This document shows positions 1-7,610 of a DNA stretch of 42,709 nt, piece after piece. The notes under the pieces were generated by a model that ran no database searches, had not been told where the DNA came from, and was given only the letters and a program-made list of their open reading frames with translations. Position 1 is the stretch's first letter. Every line of letters begins with the position of its first letter. A program made the translations under genes and the position numbers. Origin of the DNA: Solibacillus isronensis (GTDB taxonomy: Bacteria; Bacillota; Bacilli; Bacillales_A; Planococcaceae). Location of the stretch: assembly GCF_900168685.1 (NCBI RefSeq), contig NZ_FVZN01000008.1, forward strand, positions 1 through 42,709. The letters are read 5' to 3'.

Positions 1-94
1 AAGGTGCAAGCACCAATAAAATTTCCGCTCGACTTGCATGTATTAGGCACGCCGCCAGCGTTCGTCCTGAGCCAGGATCAAACTCTCCATAAAA
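1..94 (-). rRNA. 16S rRNA, 5' end (partial)
   Basis: The reverse complement contains the universal bacterial 16S start GAGTTTGATCCTGGCTCAG followed by the conserved GGACGAACGCTGGCGGCGTG and TAATACATGCAAGTCGAGCG segments. Only the first ~94 nt are inside the window; the gene runs off the left edge. The 5' end is placed by analogy with Bacillus 16S genes. Confidence 0.97.
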
Positions 95-242
95 GTAGTT
101 TGAAAGCTCATTTGCTTTGCTAGCGATCCAACTTCGTTAGAAGTTGGAATCTATTGTTTGCTTCATTTAAGAAGCTTGTTTTCATTAACGTTGCTTGTTC
201 AGTTTTCAAGGTTCATTGCGTCGTTTAAGTGACAACTTTTAT
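95..242 (-). other. rRNA operon leader with processing hairpin
   Basis: This is transcribed leader between the rrn promoter and 16S. It contains the motif CCTTGAAAACTGAACA, typical of Bacillales rRNA leaders. It also has a perfect 8-bp hairpin (arms 128-135 and 140-147, loop of 4) just upstream of 16S, probably part of the precursor processing stalk. No protein gene is credible here. Confidence 0.7.
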
Positions 243-271
243 ATCTTATCATTCTTCGAATGTTATGTCAA
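243..271 (-). promoter_or_regulatory. rRNA operon promoter, proximal
   Basis: On the minus strand TTGACA (266-271) is followed after exactly 17 nt by TAAGAT (243-248). This is a near-consensus sigma-A promoter ~150 nt upstream of 16S, as expected for the main rrn promoter. Confidence 0.85.
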
Positions 272-325
272 CATTTATTTTAAAATGTTTTTCCGATATT
301 CGTTGTCGTCGTTGCGACTTATAAT

Positions 326-354
326 AATATATCACGATATTATTCACTTAGCAA
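326..354 (-). promoter_or_regulatory. rRNA operon promoter, distal (candidate)
   Basis: On the minus strand TTGCTA (349-354), 17 nt, then TATATT (326-331). rRNA operons of Bacillales usually have tandem promoters and the spacing to the proximal one fits. The -35 is weaker, so this is a candidate only. Confidence 0.45.
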
Positions 355-369
355 TAGTTTTTATTATTT

Positions 370-639
370 TTATTTAAATAATATTAGCAACGTTACACAC
401 ATCATACCGGGAATGCCTAAGATTGCTATTGTAAGGACTGAAAAGAAATTGATTGGCACATAAAAAAGAAGCCCTGCTGCCCCGATCATTAAGTTCCCTA
501 AAAACAGTACAACGATAACAACTGCAATTTTAAACCAGAACCAGGCAAAGTACTCCCACACTTTACCCCTTGCGTTTTTGTTTAATAAAAAAAGAAACAA
601 GACAACAAAACAGACCATAGCTAAAACTATGTATTGCAT
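370..639 (-). CDS. bofA: BofA, inhibitor of pro-sigma-K processing
   Basis: This 89-residue integral membrane protein is the size of B. subtilis BofA (87 residues). Two hydrophobic stretches (about residues 3-19 and 33-57) precede the conserved C-terminal signature PINFFSVLTIAILGIPG (about 61-77). In the family, BofA sits in the outer forespore membrane with SpoIVFA and holds the protease SpoIVFB inactive until the SpoIVB signal arrives. The ATG has the Shine-Dalgarno AAGGATGG in front. It is the last gene of the dnaX-yaaK-recR-yaaL-bofA series and directly precedes an rRNA operon, exactly as in B. subtilis. Its presence is direct evidence that the organism sporulates. Confidence 0.93.
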   Translation of the reverse strand: MQYIVLAMVCFVVLFLFLLNKNARGKVWEYFAWFWFKIAVVIVVLFLGNLMIGAAGLLFYVPINFFSVLTIAILGIPGMMCVTLLILFK

Positions 640-702
640 AGCACCATCCTTTTTTATTTAGTGGTAACATATGCAACTGCTTCGCTTCTTATTTCTAAAA
701 GA

Positions 703-918
703 TTATTTAATTAGTACACGACGTACACGTGCTTCTTTATATAAGTAATAATGTATGCTTTCGGCTCTTTTTCGTTCAGCAATTACATTTAAGTTATAGT
801 CGTCGGTCAATTCTTCAATTACCTTCGCACTTTGTAAAGCTTCTTTTGTCTCTTTAATAGAAGAAACTAGTTTCTCATCAAATTCTTTTTTGAGTTTCCC
901 TTTCCGAGAAAATAACAT
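703..918 (-). CDS. yaaL: YaaL, DUF2508 family small protein
   Basis: A 71-residue, charged, probably soluble and helical protein. Size, composition and position between recR and bofA identify it as the YaaL/DUF2508 family, whose function is unknown. The ATG is preceded by a strong AGGAGG. It lies 16 nt downstream of recR, so it is almost certainly co-transcribed with it. No catalytic motif is visible; the lysine- and glutamate-rich N-terminal half looks like an amphipathic helix. Confidence 0.85.
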   Translation of the reverse strand: MLFSRKGKLKKEFDEKLVSSIKETKEALQSAKVIEELTDDYNLNVIAERKRAESIHYYLYKEARVRRVLIK

Positions 919-934
919 GGGGCTTCCTCCTATA

Positions 935-1531
935 TTACAACTCGCGTCGACCTTCCAGCGCTTTTGATAATGTTACTTCATCCGCATATTCTAAATCTCC
1001 GCCAACAGGTAATCCGTGTGCGATACGTGTAGTGCGAATTCCTGATGGTTTAACAAGGCGGGAAATATACATTGCTGTCGCTTCCCCTTCTATTGTCGGG
1101 TTCGTCGCTAAAATTAACTCTTGTACACGCTCGTCATGCAAGCGCCCCAATAACGAAGCTACATTAATATCTTCAGGTCCTATACCGTCCATCGGTGATA
1201 TTGCACCGTGTAATACATGATAAAGACCTTGATAATCACGCATCTTCTCCATAGCTATTACGTCTTTCGGATCCTGTACAACACAAATTGTTGATACATC
1301 ACGTTGTTTATCTGAACAAATATGACAAGGATCGATATCAGTTATATGACCACATTGAGAGCAATAGAGTAAGTTACGTTTTGCATCAACAAGCGCTTTT
1401 GCAAATGTCGATACAGTATCTTCTTTCATTGTTAATACGTGAAATGCCAGTCGAGCAGCTGTTTTTGGACCAATGCCCGGCAGCTTCATGAAACTGTCTA
1501 TTAATCGAGATATCGGCTCTGGATAATGCAT
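935..1531 (-). CDS. recR: Recombination mediator protein RecR
   Basis: 198 residues, the standard length. The N-terminal helix-hairpin-helix region contains [15 protein letters not shown] (about 17-31). It is followed by a four-cysteine zinc finger (C57, C60, C69, C72) and a Toprim domain starting near [10 protein letters not shown], with the C-terminal [12 protein letters not shown] segment characteristic of RecR. RecR works with RecF and RecO to load RecA on SSB-covered gapped DNA. The ATG has an AAGGGGG ribosome site. The gene sits in the conserved dnaX-yaaK-recR neighbourhood, linking replication clamp loading and repair. Confidence 0.97.
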   Translation of the reverse strand: MHYPEPISRLIDSFMKLPGIGPKTAARLAFHVLTMKEDTVSTFAKALVDAKRNLLYCSQCGHITDIDPCHICSDKQRDVSTICVVQDPKDVIAMEKMRDYQGLYHVLHGAISPMDGIGPEDINVASLLGRLHDERVQELILATNPTIEGEATAMYISRLVKPSGIRTTRIAHGLPVGGDLEYADEVTLSKALEGRREL

Positions 1532-1601
1532 TCTTTTCCCCCTTCTTTAAAAAGGCACATCCCAATATTTGAGATGTGCGCTACGTTCTACTTGATTCAA
1601 C

Positions 1602-1916
1602 TTAGAAAGGAAGGTTCATTCCTTGTGTGAATTTGCCCATTGTAGAATTTGTTGTCTCTTCAACTTTTTTCAATGCTTCGTTTGTTGCAATAACGATTAA
1701 ATCTTGTAGCATTTCGATATCTTCCGGATCTACTACAGATTCATCTAAATTTACTTCAAGCATTTGACGTTGGCCATTCATTACTACTTTCACCATACCG
1801 CCACCTGCTGCACCTTCAAATAACTGTGCATTTAAAGCCTCTTGTGCTTCCATCATTTCTTTTTGCATTTTTTGCATTTTTTTCATCATGCCTTGCATAT
1901 TACCCATACCACGCAT
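1602..1916 (-). CDS. yaaK: YbaB/EbfC family nucleoid-associated protein
   Basis: 104 residues with the methionine- and glycine-rich start [15 protein letters not shown] and a helical N-terminus. The family core [17 protein letters not shown] (about 44-60) is followed by [20 protein letters not shown], all typical of YbaB/EbfC. Members form dimers that bind DNA with little sequence preference. The start is fixed by AAGGAGG seven bases upstream. It lies 25 nt downstream of dnaX and ahead of recR, the order found in most Bacillales. Confidence 0.95.
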   Translation of the reverse strand: MRGMGNMQGMMKKMQKMQKEMMEAQEALNAQLFEGAAGGGMVKVVMNGQRQMLEVNLDESVVDPEDIEMLQDLIVIATNEALKKVEETTNSTMGKFTQGMNLPF

Positions 1917-1941
1917 CTTATTTCCTCCTTAAAATGTGTAT

Positions 1942-3693
1942 TTATTCTTCGATAACCTCAACAAAGTCTTTTCCAAAACGTTTTTCGGCTTCTGTAATGA
2001 GCGGATCTTGCGCTTCCATTACTTGAACATCGTCAAGGAAAGGGGGCTCCTCTATTAAATCCTCCACCGCATTCACTTCATCCGATAGTGATTTTTTTTG
2101 ATTTAAGCCATTTTCATTTATAAAGTTTTCACGCAAACGAATCCAAGCTGGCTCCGGGATACATAAAAGCTCATATTGAATCCCTATTTCTGAAGCAATC
2201 TGCTGTGTAAACAATGAAACAAGTGCATTGTTGTCAGCTACCATTTGACAATGTATATCATACTTGAATTTTATCACAAAAGCACTTGCATTTGCGGCTA
2301 CAGGCTCTGCATCTGCCAATAAAGCTGCATGTGATTTTTGCAAGCTTGCCAAACCACCCGCCCAAGCAGATTTCACTTTTTGCAGGTCAGATTTTGTTGC
2401 AGTCTTTAATACTTCCTGAATACGGCCAGTTGGAGCATTATACTGATTTCCTTGTGGACGTACACGCTGGCGGGCCTGTTCTTTTTGTTGAACAGGTGCT
2501 CCCCCTCCACCACTTTGAAGCTGTTGAGACAGTTGCCCTAACCGGCTTTCAAGTGAAGCTACCTTACCTTCAATAGCTGGATCGACTGCTGCCGTCGCTT
2601 GTGGTGAAGCTTTATATTGGGCCATTTTTAAAAGGGCCGTTTCTAAATATATTTTCGTATGATGCGAAAAGCGCATTTCTTGCTGGGTCTTCGCCAAAAT
2701 ATCGATAAAACCGTAAAGTGTATTAGCTTCAAACTGTCCTGCTAATGACAAAAACTTTTCTTCAGGTGAAATAAACTCCAATAATTCCTCTAACGTACCA
2801 TCTGTCTTTAATAGAAGCAGATCCCGGAAGAAAGTAATAAAGTCTTCCGCAAGGCGTAATGGTTCTTTCCCATCCGCAATTAAGTTTTCGACATTGCCTA
2901 ATACTTGGGCAACATCCTTTTCCTGTAGGGAAATCGCAATATCGTAAAACGCATCCTGGCTTACAGAACCTGTTACAAGAAGCACATCGTCCAATTGAAC
3001 GTGTTCATTACTAAATGAAACAACCTGATCAAGTAAACTAAGTGCATCACGCATACCTCCTGCTGCAGCTTGAGCAATTGCCTTTAATGCCTGCTCATCA
3101 TAGCCCATACCGATATCTTCCAATACAACCTTCATACGCTCTACTATATCTATAGAAGAAAGTCGTTTAAAATCAAATCTCTGACAGCGGGAAATAATTG
3201 TAGCTGGTAGTTTGTGAGGCTCTGTTGTCGCTAAAATAAACACCGCATGCTCAGGTGGCTCTTCAAGTGTTTTTAATAATGCATTGAATGCGCTCGTAGA
3301 AAGCATATGCACCTCATCTATAATGTACACTTTAAAGCGAGCATTAGCCGGGGCAAAACGGACTTTTTCGATAATATCGCGCATTTCTTCCACTCTTGAA
3401 TTGGAAGCAGCATCAAATTCTATTACATCCGTATGTGAACCTTCAGTAATACTTAAACATGTAGGGCATTCATTGCATGGCTCACTTGCCGGGGCATTTT
3501 CACAGTTCAATGCTTTTGCGAATATTTTTGCAGTACTCGTTTTCCCTGTTCCTCGAGGACCGGAAAATAAATAGGCATGTGTTGTCTTGCTTGCGAGGAG
3601 AGCATTTTGAAGGGTCCTCTTTACATGTGTCTGACCTGACATTTCTCTGAATGACTGAGGTCTATAAACACGATAAAACGCTTGATATGTCAA
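1942..3693 (-). CDS. dnaX: DNA polymerase III subunits gamma/tau
   Basis: The clamp-loader ATPase of the replisome, about 583 residues. Visible motifs are the Walker A GPRGTGKT (about 45-52), four zinc-binding cysteines (64, 73, 76, 79), the Walker B/DEVH segment in YIIDEVHMLS, and the SRC sensor in TIISRCQRFDF. A less conserved C-terminal tau-type region follows. An in-frame ATG lies seven codons upstream (3714), but family members begin M-(S/T)-Y-Q-A. The TTG at 3693 therefore gives the expected N-terminus (MTYQAFYRVYRPQ) and is preferred; the purine-rich codons between are better read as its ribosome-binding region. It is first gene of the operon with yaaK, recR, yaaL and bofA. Confidence 0.95.
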   Translation of the reverse strand: MTYQAFYRVYRPQSFREMSGQTHVKRTLQNALLASKTTHAYLFSGPRGTGKTSTAKIFAKALNCENAPASEPCNECPTCLSITEGSHTDVIEFDAASNSRVEEMRDIIEKVRFAPANARFKVYIIDEVHMLSTSAFNALLKTLEEPPEHAVFILATTEPHKLPATIISRCQRFDFKRLSSIDIVERMKVVLEDIGMGYDEQALKAIAQAAAGGMRDALSLLDQVVSFSNEHVQLDDVLLVTGSVSQDAFYDIAISLQEKDVAQVLGNVENLIADGKEPLRLAEDFITFFRDLLLLKTDGTLEELLEFISPEEKFLSLAGQFEANTLYGFIDILAKTQQEMRFSHHTKIYLETALLKMAQYKASPQATAAVDPAIEGKVASLESRLGQLSQQLQSGGGGAPVQQKEQARQRVRPQGNQYNAPTGRIQEVLKTATKSDLQKVKSAWAGGLASLQKSHAALLADAEPVAANASAFVIKFKYDIHCQMVADNNALVSLFTQQIASEIGIQYELLCIPEPAWIRLRENFINENGLNQKKSLSDEVNAVEDLIEEPPFLDDVQVMEAQDPLITEAEKRFGKDFVEVIEE

Positions 3694-3732
3694 CCTTTCC
3701 CCTCTCCCTTCCATTTAAAAATACATACATTC

Positions 3733-3741
3733 AGTATAGCA
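3733..3741 (-). promoter_or_regulatory. dnaX operon promoter, extended -10
   Basis: On the minus strand the sequence TGCTATACT forms a TGn-TATACT extended -10 about 40 nt before the dnaX start. No good -35 is seen at 17 nt spacing, which is common for extended -10 promoters. Confidence 0.5.
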
Positions 3742-3814
3742 TAAAGTATGTACAAACTCTTTTGAAATGAGATGAATAAATTATGCCTCGGCGTATTTAA
3801 GTCCAGTTTTTTCA

Positions 3815-3874
3815 GACCCACAGGATGCGGGTCAGTCAGCAGTTGTCGCACGATGCGACGTTATTACGCTGACT
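3815..3874. repeat. Structured intergenic element (hairpin plus stacked stem)
   Basis: Three nested or adjacent inverted repeats in 60 nt: GACCC/GGGTC (3815-3819, 3829-3833), AGTCAGC/GCTGACT (3834-3840, 3868-3874), and enclosed within the latter a perfect GTCGCA-cga-TGCGAC hairpin (3845-3859). There is no coding potential. The dense structure in an otherwise AT-rich gap suggests a dispersed repeat (REP or MITE-like) rather than a simple terminator. Confidence 0.5.
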
Positions 3875-3901
3875 CTATTCCATTAAAAAATCTCCAGGGA
3901 C

Positions 3902-3945
3902 TTATCTTCATTCGGCGGCTTTTTAAATGCCCCGAATGAAGATAA
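3902..3945. repeat. Perfect 14-bp inverted repeat between ffs and dnaX
   Basis: TTATCTTCATTCGG at 3902-3915 is exactly complementary to 3932-3945 across a 16-nt loop. It lies between the ffs terminator and the structured element at 3815-3874. It is not followed by a strict U-tract on the minus strand, so a terminator role is uncertain. Confidence 0.5.
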
Positions 3946-3963
3946 ACTCTCTTTTTCATATAA

Positions 3964-3997
3964 AAAACGCACCCACCAATAAATGATGGATGCGTTT
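3964..3997 (-). terminator. Terminator of ffs
   Basis: A 14-bp stem (3984-3997 with 3964-3977, containing G-U pairs), followed on the minus strand by a run of T. It ends the SRP RNA transcript ~15 nt downstream of the mature RNA. Confidence 0.85.
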
Positions 3998-4012
3998 GAA
4001 ATGGTAATTTAA

Positions 4013-4285
4013 TACCGTGCACCTTTCTTCGACTGCCGCACATAAGCGTTACTCTTGTCGCCAGCTCGGGTTAGGCTCCCCCGCGGCACATAAGTGATAC
4101 CACTTAATGCTGCTTCCTTCCGGACCTGACATGGTTCATGGGTACTTATTGCGCAGGACCCAACCGTCAACACTACGTGCAAAAGGCAGACCAAACAATA
4201 CGGACAGCCTCAGAAAAGGAATTCAATCTTGCTAGAGCGGATTGCAAGTTACAGGGCACCGCTACCTCCCCATCTAGCACGGCAA
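4013..4285 (-). ncRNA. ffs: Signal recognition particle RNA (Bacillus large 6S/scRNA type)
   Basis: The reverse complement carries the invariant SRP domain IV hairpin (ATGAACCATGTCAGGTCC, GGAAGGAAGCAGCATTAAG). It also has the Bacillus Alu-domain ends: a 5' segment CTTGCCGTGCTAGATGGGG and a 3' segment ending GGTGCACGGT, which pair with each other. Length ~273 nt matches the long Bacillales SRP RNA with an Alu domain. It scaffolds Ffh (and HBsu) for co-translational targeting of membrane and secreted proteins. Position immediately before dnaX is conserved in B. subtilis. Ends are estimated to within a few bases. Confidence 0.97.
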
Positions 4286-4290
4286 GTATT

Positions 4291-4319
4291 AGTATACTAA
4301 GCAAGCTATCAAATTGCAA
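4291..4319 (-). promoter_or_regulatory. ffs promoter
   Basis: On the minus strand TTGCAA (4314-4319), 17 nt, then TATACT (4291-4296), with the RNA 5' end about 6 nt further. A strong sigma-A promoter, as expected for an abundant RNA. The 80 nt between it and the hydratase gene upstream contain no recognisable terminator. Confidence 0.85.
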
Positions 4320-4399
4320 TGAATTGCTTCAATTAAATTTTCCCAACGCTAGCAGAACTATACTCTAGAATGTCCTTTAAATATTTCACATTATTACTT

Positions 4400-5188
4400 T
4401 CACTTGATAAATTGGACTTTCACTTCACCAAGCGTATTAAATGATGCTGTAAATTTGTCACCAGGCTCTGCTACAACAGCAGCAGATAAAGCCCCAGATA
4501 AAATGACTTCCCCAGATTTTAATGTAACGTTGTATTCATGTAATTTATTCGCTAACCAAGCAACACAGAATGCCGGATTCCCTAATACATCCGTCCCTTT
4601 TCCTTCATTAATTAATTCATCGTTTTTTATAAGTTCCATATGAATTGCTTTTAAATCAATATCGTTCACATTAACTTTCTTTGACCCTAGTACATATAAT
4701 CCGCATGATGCATTATCCGCTACTGTATCTACAAGACTTATTTTCCAATCTTTAATTCGGCTATCTACAATTTCAATGGCCGCTATTACATAATCTGTCG
4801 CATCTAAAACATCCTCAACTGTAACATTTGGTCCTACTAAATCTTTTTTTAGTACAAAGGCAATTTCACCCTCAATTTTTGGTTGAAACAGTTTACTAAG
4901 TGAAACGATGCCTTCATTCGGAACTTCCATTGAGTGAAAAAGGTGCCCATAGTCTGGCTGGTCCACTCCTAGTAAATTTTGCATTGCTAAAGATGTTAAG
5001 CCAATTTTTTTCCCTGAAATCACTTCACCCTTGCTTGTAGCTGCTTCAACTCTTTGAATCTGAATGGCATAAGCCTCATCAATTGTCATCATAGGGTTTA
5101 ATATAGAAAGAGGTTCTGAAACGGATGTATGCTTTTCATAAGCCCTATCTAATAATTCTATAGCTTTTGACATCAATCCCTCTGTCAT
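4400..5188 (-). CDS. 2-hydroxypenta-2,4-dienoate hydratase
   Basis: 262 residues, the usual length for the MhpD/BphE/HsaE family. It adds water to 2-hydroxypenta-2,4-dienoate (2-oxopent-4-enoate), giving 4-hydroxy-2-oxovalerate for the aldolase of the same operon. The metal-binding acidic residues are visible as E106 and E108 in KIEGEIAF and E139 in AAIEIVDSR; GKKIGLTS near residue 60 is also family-typical. The start is set at the ATG at 5188 because AAAGGAG lies 9 nt before it; the longer frame from 5206 would put that site inside the gene. It is last gene of the minus-strand catabolic operon and follows the FAD-synthetase-like gene by 18 nt. Confidence 0.9.
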   Translation of the reverse strand: MTEGLMSKAIELLDRAYEKHTSVSEPLSILNPMMTIDEAYAIQIQRVEAATSKGEVISGKKIGLTSLAMQNLLGVDQPDYGHLFHSMEVPNEGIVSLSKLFQPKIEGEIAFVLKKDLVGPNVTVEDVLDATDYVIAAIEIVDSRIKDWKISLVDTVADNASCGLYVLGSKKVNVNDIDLKAIHMELIKNDELINEGKGTDVLGNPAFCVAWLANKLHEYNVTLKSGEVILSGALSAAVVAEPGDKFTASFNTLGEVKVQFIK

Positions 5189-5206
5189 ATTCACTACTCC
5201 TTTCAT

Positions 5207-6019
5207 TTAAATTGCTTTTGATGGAACCGCTTTTTCAACTTGCTGCAACCAGTGAATAGAAAAAATCCCCTTTGGCAGACGTCTTTGCCGTTCCATTCGT
5301 TGGATTTGACCTGCTGCATCAATTGAAATATATGTTCTTAATTGTTTATTCGGCAGTTCTAAAATTACTTTATAAATACCTGCAGATGGCAACATTGTCT
5401 TTTCAATTTGCTGAAATTTATTACCGTCCCAATGCACCTTGGAATTAAAGTGATCTCCTAAGAAGTGTGGGATTTCATGAACAGCGGCCGCAAGTAAACG
5501 TTGACGAATCGCACTTGAGCTGATTTTTTCACCATCATAATCAATGCATTCTACTTTCGTAACCGTGATTTCCCCATTGGAATCAGCCACTATTTGCGAG
5601 AGTTTAGCTACACCCTTCACACCGTAGGAAAAATCAAATCCTGCTACTGCATGGACAACATCAAGTTTCATTAAATAATCTTCTACAAATTGACTAGATG
5701 TGAGCGCAGCAAACGCCAATGTAAAATCCACCAGATAAAATAAATCAACACCAAGCTGTTTAAGCCGTTTTTCTTTTTCACAAGGAGTTGATAAGTGCGG
5801 TACTATGCTTTGCCCCTTAGATAAAACATTGATAGGATGTGGACGAAAACTCATTACTGCTAATGGTAGTCCGCGCTTATTCGCTTCTTCACGAGCTGTC
5901 TTTATCACTTGCTGATGTCCAAGGTGGATCCCATCAAAATAACCGAGTGCCATTACGCAAGAAGTTGCCTGTTTTTGAATCAAGTGCAAATTTTGACTAT
6001 TAATAAAATGCGTCTTCAT
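5207..6019 (-). CDS. FAD synthetase-like FMN adenylyltransferase (RibF N-terminal type)
   Basis: 270 residues. The N-terminal ~185 residues match the FMN adenylyltransferase half of RibF/RibC: GYFDGIHLGHQQ (26-37) is the nucleotidyltransferase GxFDGxHxGH motif. FDFSYGVKG (128-136) and SSSAIRQRL (167-175) are also diagnostic. The C-terminal part (about 188-270) lies where riboflavin kinase should be but lacks the GRxxGxPTAN signature, so kinase activity is unlikely. It is therefore predicted to turn FMN into FAD. It lies between the flavin reductase and the hydratase in a catabolic operon, suggesting it supplies flavin for the monooxygenase/reductase pair rather than serving housekeeping needs. 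The start has AAAGGTAGG seven bases upstream. A RibR-like regulatory role is less likely. Confidence 0.8.
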   Translation of the reverse strand: MKTHFINSQNLHLIQKQATSCVMALGYFDGIHLGHQQVIKTAREEANKRGLPLAVMSFRPHPINVLSKGQSIVPHLSTPCEKEKRLKQLGVDLFYLVDFTLAFAALTSSQFVEDYLMKLDVVHAVAGFDFSYGVKGVAKLSQIVADSNGEITVTKVECIDYDGEKISSSAIRQRLLAAAVHEIPHFLGDHFNSKVHWDGNKFQQIEKTMLPSAGIYKVILELPNKQLRTYISIDAAGQIQRMERQRRLPKGIFSIHWLQQVEKAVPSKAI

Positions 6020-6062
6020 CCAACAACCTACCTTTCTACAATCTAAGTTTATTTTTAATAGA

Positions 6063-6533
6063 TTAAGCCTCTACTAATGTACTTAAATTACGATATTTAC
6101 CTGCAAAGTATAGCAATGGATCGCCATCTGTAATCGTAATATCATTTACCTTACCGATAAATAATGTATGATCACCTTCAATATACTCAGCTGATACCTC
6201 GCACGAAACTTGTGCTAATGCTCCTGGAATAACAGGAACATCTGCTAAACGTTCAAATGAAACTTGCTGGTCTTTAATTTGCCCAGCAAAGATTTTTGAA
6301 ATATCTTCTTGATTTTCTGCCAAAATGTTAACAGAAAATTTCTTTGAATCTTGAATCTTAGCAAGCATACGTGCATTTTCCTTAATTGAAATAACAACTA
6401 ATTTCGGTGTAAGTGAGACAGACATGAAAGCATTAGCTGTCATACCATGTGGCTCACCCTCTGTTTCCGTTAGAATTACTGTAACACCTGTCGCAAACTT
6501 CCCCATTGCATCTCTAAATAAACGATCATCCAT
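6063..6533 (-). CDS. NAD(P)H:flavin oxidoreductase, reductase component of two-component monooxygenase
   Basis: 156 residues of the flavin-reductase-like (HpaC/PheA2/HsaB) fold. FRDAMGKFATGVTVIL (5-20) and the PHGMTANAFMSVSL segment (28-41) form the flavin-binding core, and GDHTLFIGKV near 119-128 carries the conserved GDH used in NADH and flavin binding. It reduces free FMN or FAD with NAD(P)H and hands it to an oxygenase. Its partner is very likely the acyl-CoA-dehydrogenase-fold monooxygenase at 10946. The start has AGGAGG upstream. It lies between the aldolase and the FAD-synthetase-like gene in one operon. Confidence 0.9.
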   Translation of the reverse strand: MDDRLFRDAMGKFATGVTVILTETEGEPHGMTANAFMSVSLTPKLVVISIKENARMLAKIQDSKKFSVNILAENQEDISKIFAGQIKDQQVSFERLADVPVIPGALAQVSCEVSAEYIEGDHTLFIGKVNDITITDGDPLLYFAGKYRNLSTLVEA

Positions 6534-6593
6534 TTTATAACCTCCTCATTTAAATTTAAGATTGTATATTTGAATATAATTTCCAACTTCTAA

Positions 6594-7595
6594 TTAAGCT
6601 TTCTGTAACTCTGCTGCAACTTCCAAAATCATATCTTCCTGTCCACCTACAGCTTTCCGTCTACCGATTTCCATTAAAATATCCCGTGAATCAACACCGA
6701 ACTTTTCAGCTGCTTTTTGGGCATGTAATAAGAAACTTGAATACACTCCAGCATAACCAAGTACAAGACTGCCTCTCGTAATCTCTTGTGGTTGCGGTAA
6801 AATAGGCGCAATGATTTCCTCTGCAACATCCATTATTTTATAAAGATCCACCCCAGTTTGAATGGCCATTTTATCTAGTACGCTAACAAAAACTTCTGTT
6901 TGCGTATTACCGGCACCCGCACCTAAGCAACGAATGCTACCATCTATACGTTCAGCACCGGCTTCAATTGCTGCCAATGAATTTGCAACAGCTAAAGATA
7001 AATTATTATGCGCGTGGAATCCTATCGGGACAGCAATTTCCTGTTTTAACGCCTGTACGCGATCCATTACTTGATTTGGTAATAAAGCACCCGCAGAATC
7101 TACAATATATATGACATCTGCTCCGCCATTTACCATAATTTTTGCCTGTTCTACAATTTCCCTTGACTCTGCCATATGCGACATCATTAAAAACCCCACT
7201 GTTTCCAAGCCTAACTCTTTCGCATAAGCAAGATGTTTTAAAGATACATCCGCCTCTGTGACATGTGTTGCTACACGTACCATCGAAACACCTAAATCGG
7301 CTGCTCGCTTAATATCCGGCTTCGTTGCAATACCAGGTAATGATAACACCGCAATTTTTGCATGCTTTGCTGTTTCTACTGCCGCTTCAATTAATTTGAA
7401 TTCATCTTTTAAAGAGCGGCCATATTGAATCGTTGAGCCACCTAATCCATCACCATGTGCAACTTCGATATAAGGTATATTTGCTGCATCTAAACCAGCA
7501 ACTGCAGCACGCACCTGGGCTTCTGTGAATTGGTGACGCATCGCATGACTGCCATCTCGTAAAGCGACCTCTGTTAGTATGACATCTCGTTTCAT
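6594..7595 (-). CDS. 4-hydroxy-2-oxovalerate aldolase
   Basis: 333 residues, matching DmpG/BphI/MhpE/HsaF. It splits 4-hydroxy-2-oxovalerate into pyruvate and acetaldehyde. Signatures are ALRDGSHAMRHQF (11-23, with the catalytic Arg-Asp pair), VAHGDGLGGSTIQYG, the metal-binding FHAHNNLSLA and GAGAGNTQTE. The family forms a channelling complex with acetaldehyde dehydrogenase, whose gene ends 15 nt upstream, so the two are co-transcribed and probably co-assembled. Confidence 0.95.
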   Translation of the reverse strand: MKRDVILTEVALRDGSHAMRHQFTEAQVRAAVAGLDAANIPYIEVAHGDGLGGSTIQYGRSLKDEFKLIEAAVETAKHAKIAVLSLPGIATKPDIKRAADLGVSMVRVATHVTEADVSLKHLAYAKELGLETVGFLMMSHMAESREIVEQAKIMVNGGADVIYIVDSAGALLPNQVMDRVQALKQEIAVPIGFHAHNNLSLAVANSLAAIEAGAERIDGSIRCLGAGAGNTQTEVFVSVLDKMAIQTGVDLYKIMDVAEEIIAPILPQPQEITRGSLVLGYAGVYSSFLLHAQKAAEKFGVDSRDILMEIGRRKAVGGQEDMILEVAAELQKA

Positions 7596-7610
7596 CAGTA
7601 ATCCCTCCCG

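Noticed and set aside
195-377. 60-codon open frame in the rRNA leader and promoter region
   Set aside because: It is on the opposite strand to the promoters, has no ribosome site, and is a chance frame in AT-rich DNA.
4138-4368. Plus-strand open frame of 76 codons across the SRP RNA
   Set aside because: It lies antisense to ffs, has no ribosome site, and its apparent sequence only reflects conserved RNA structure.
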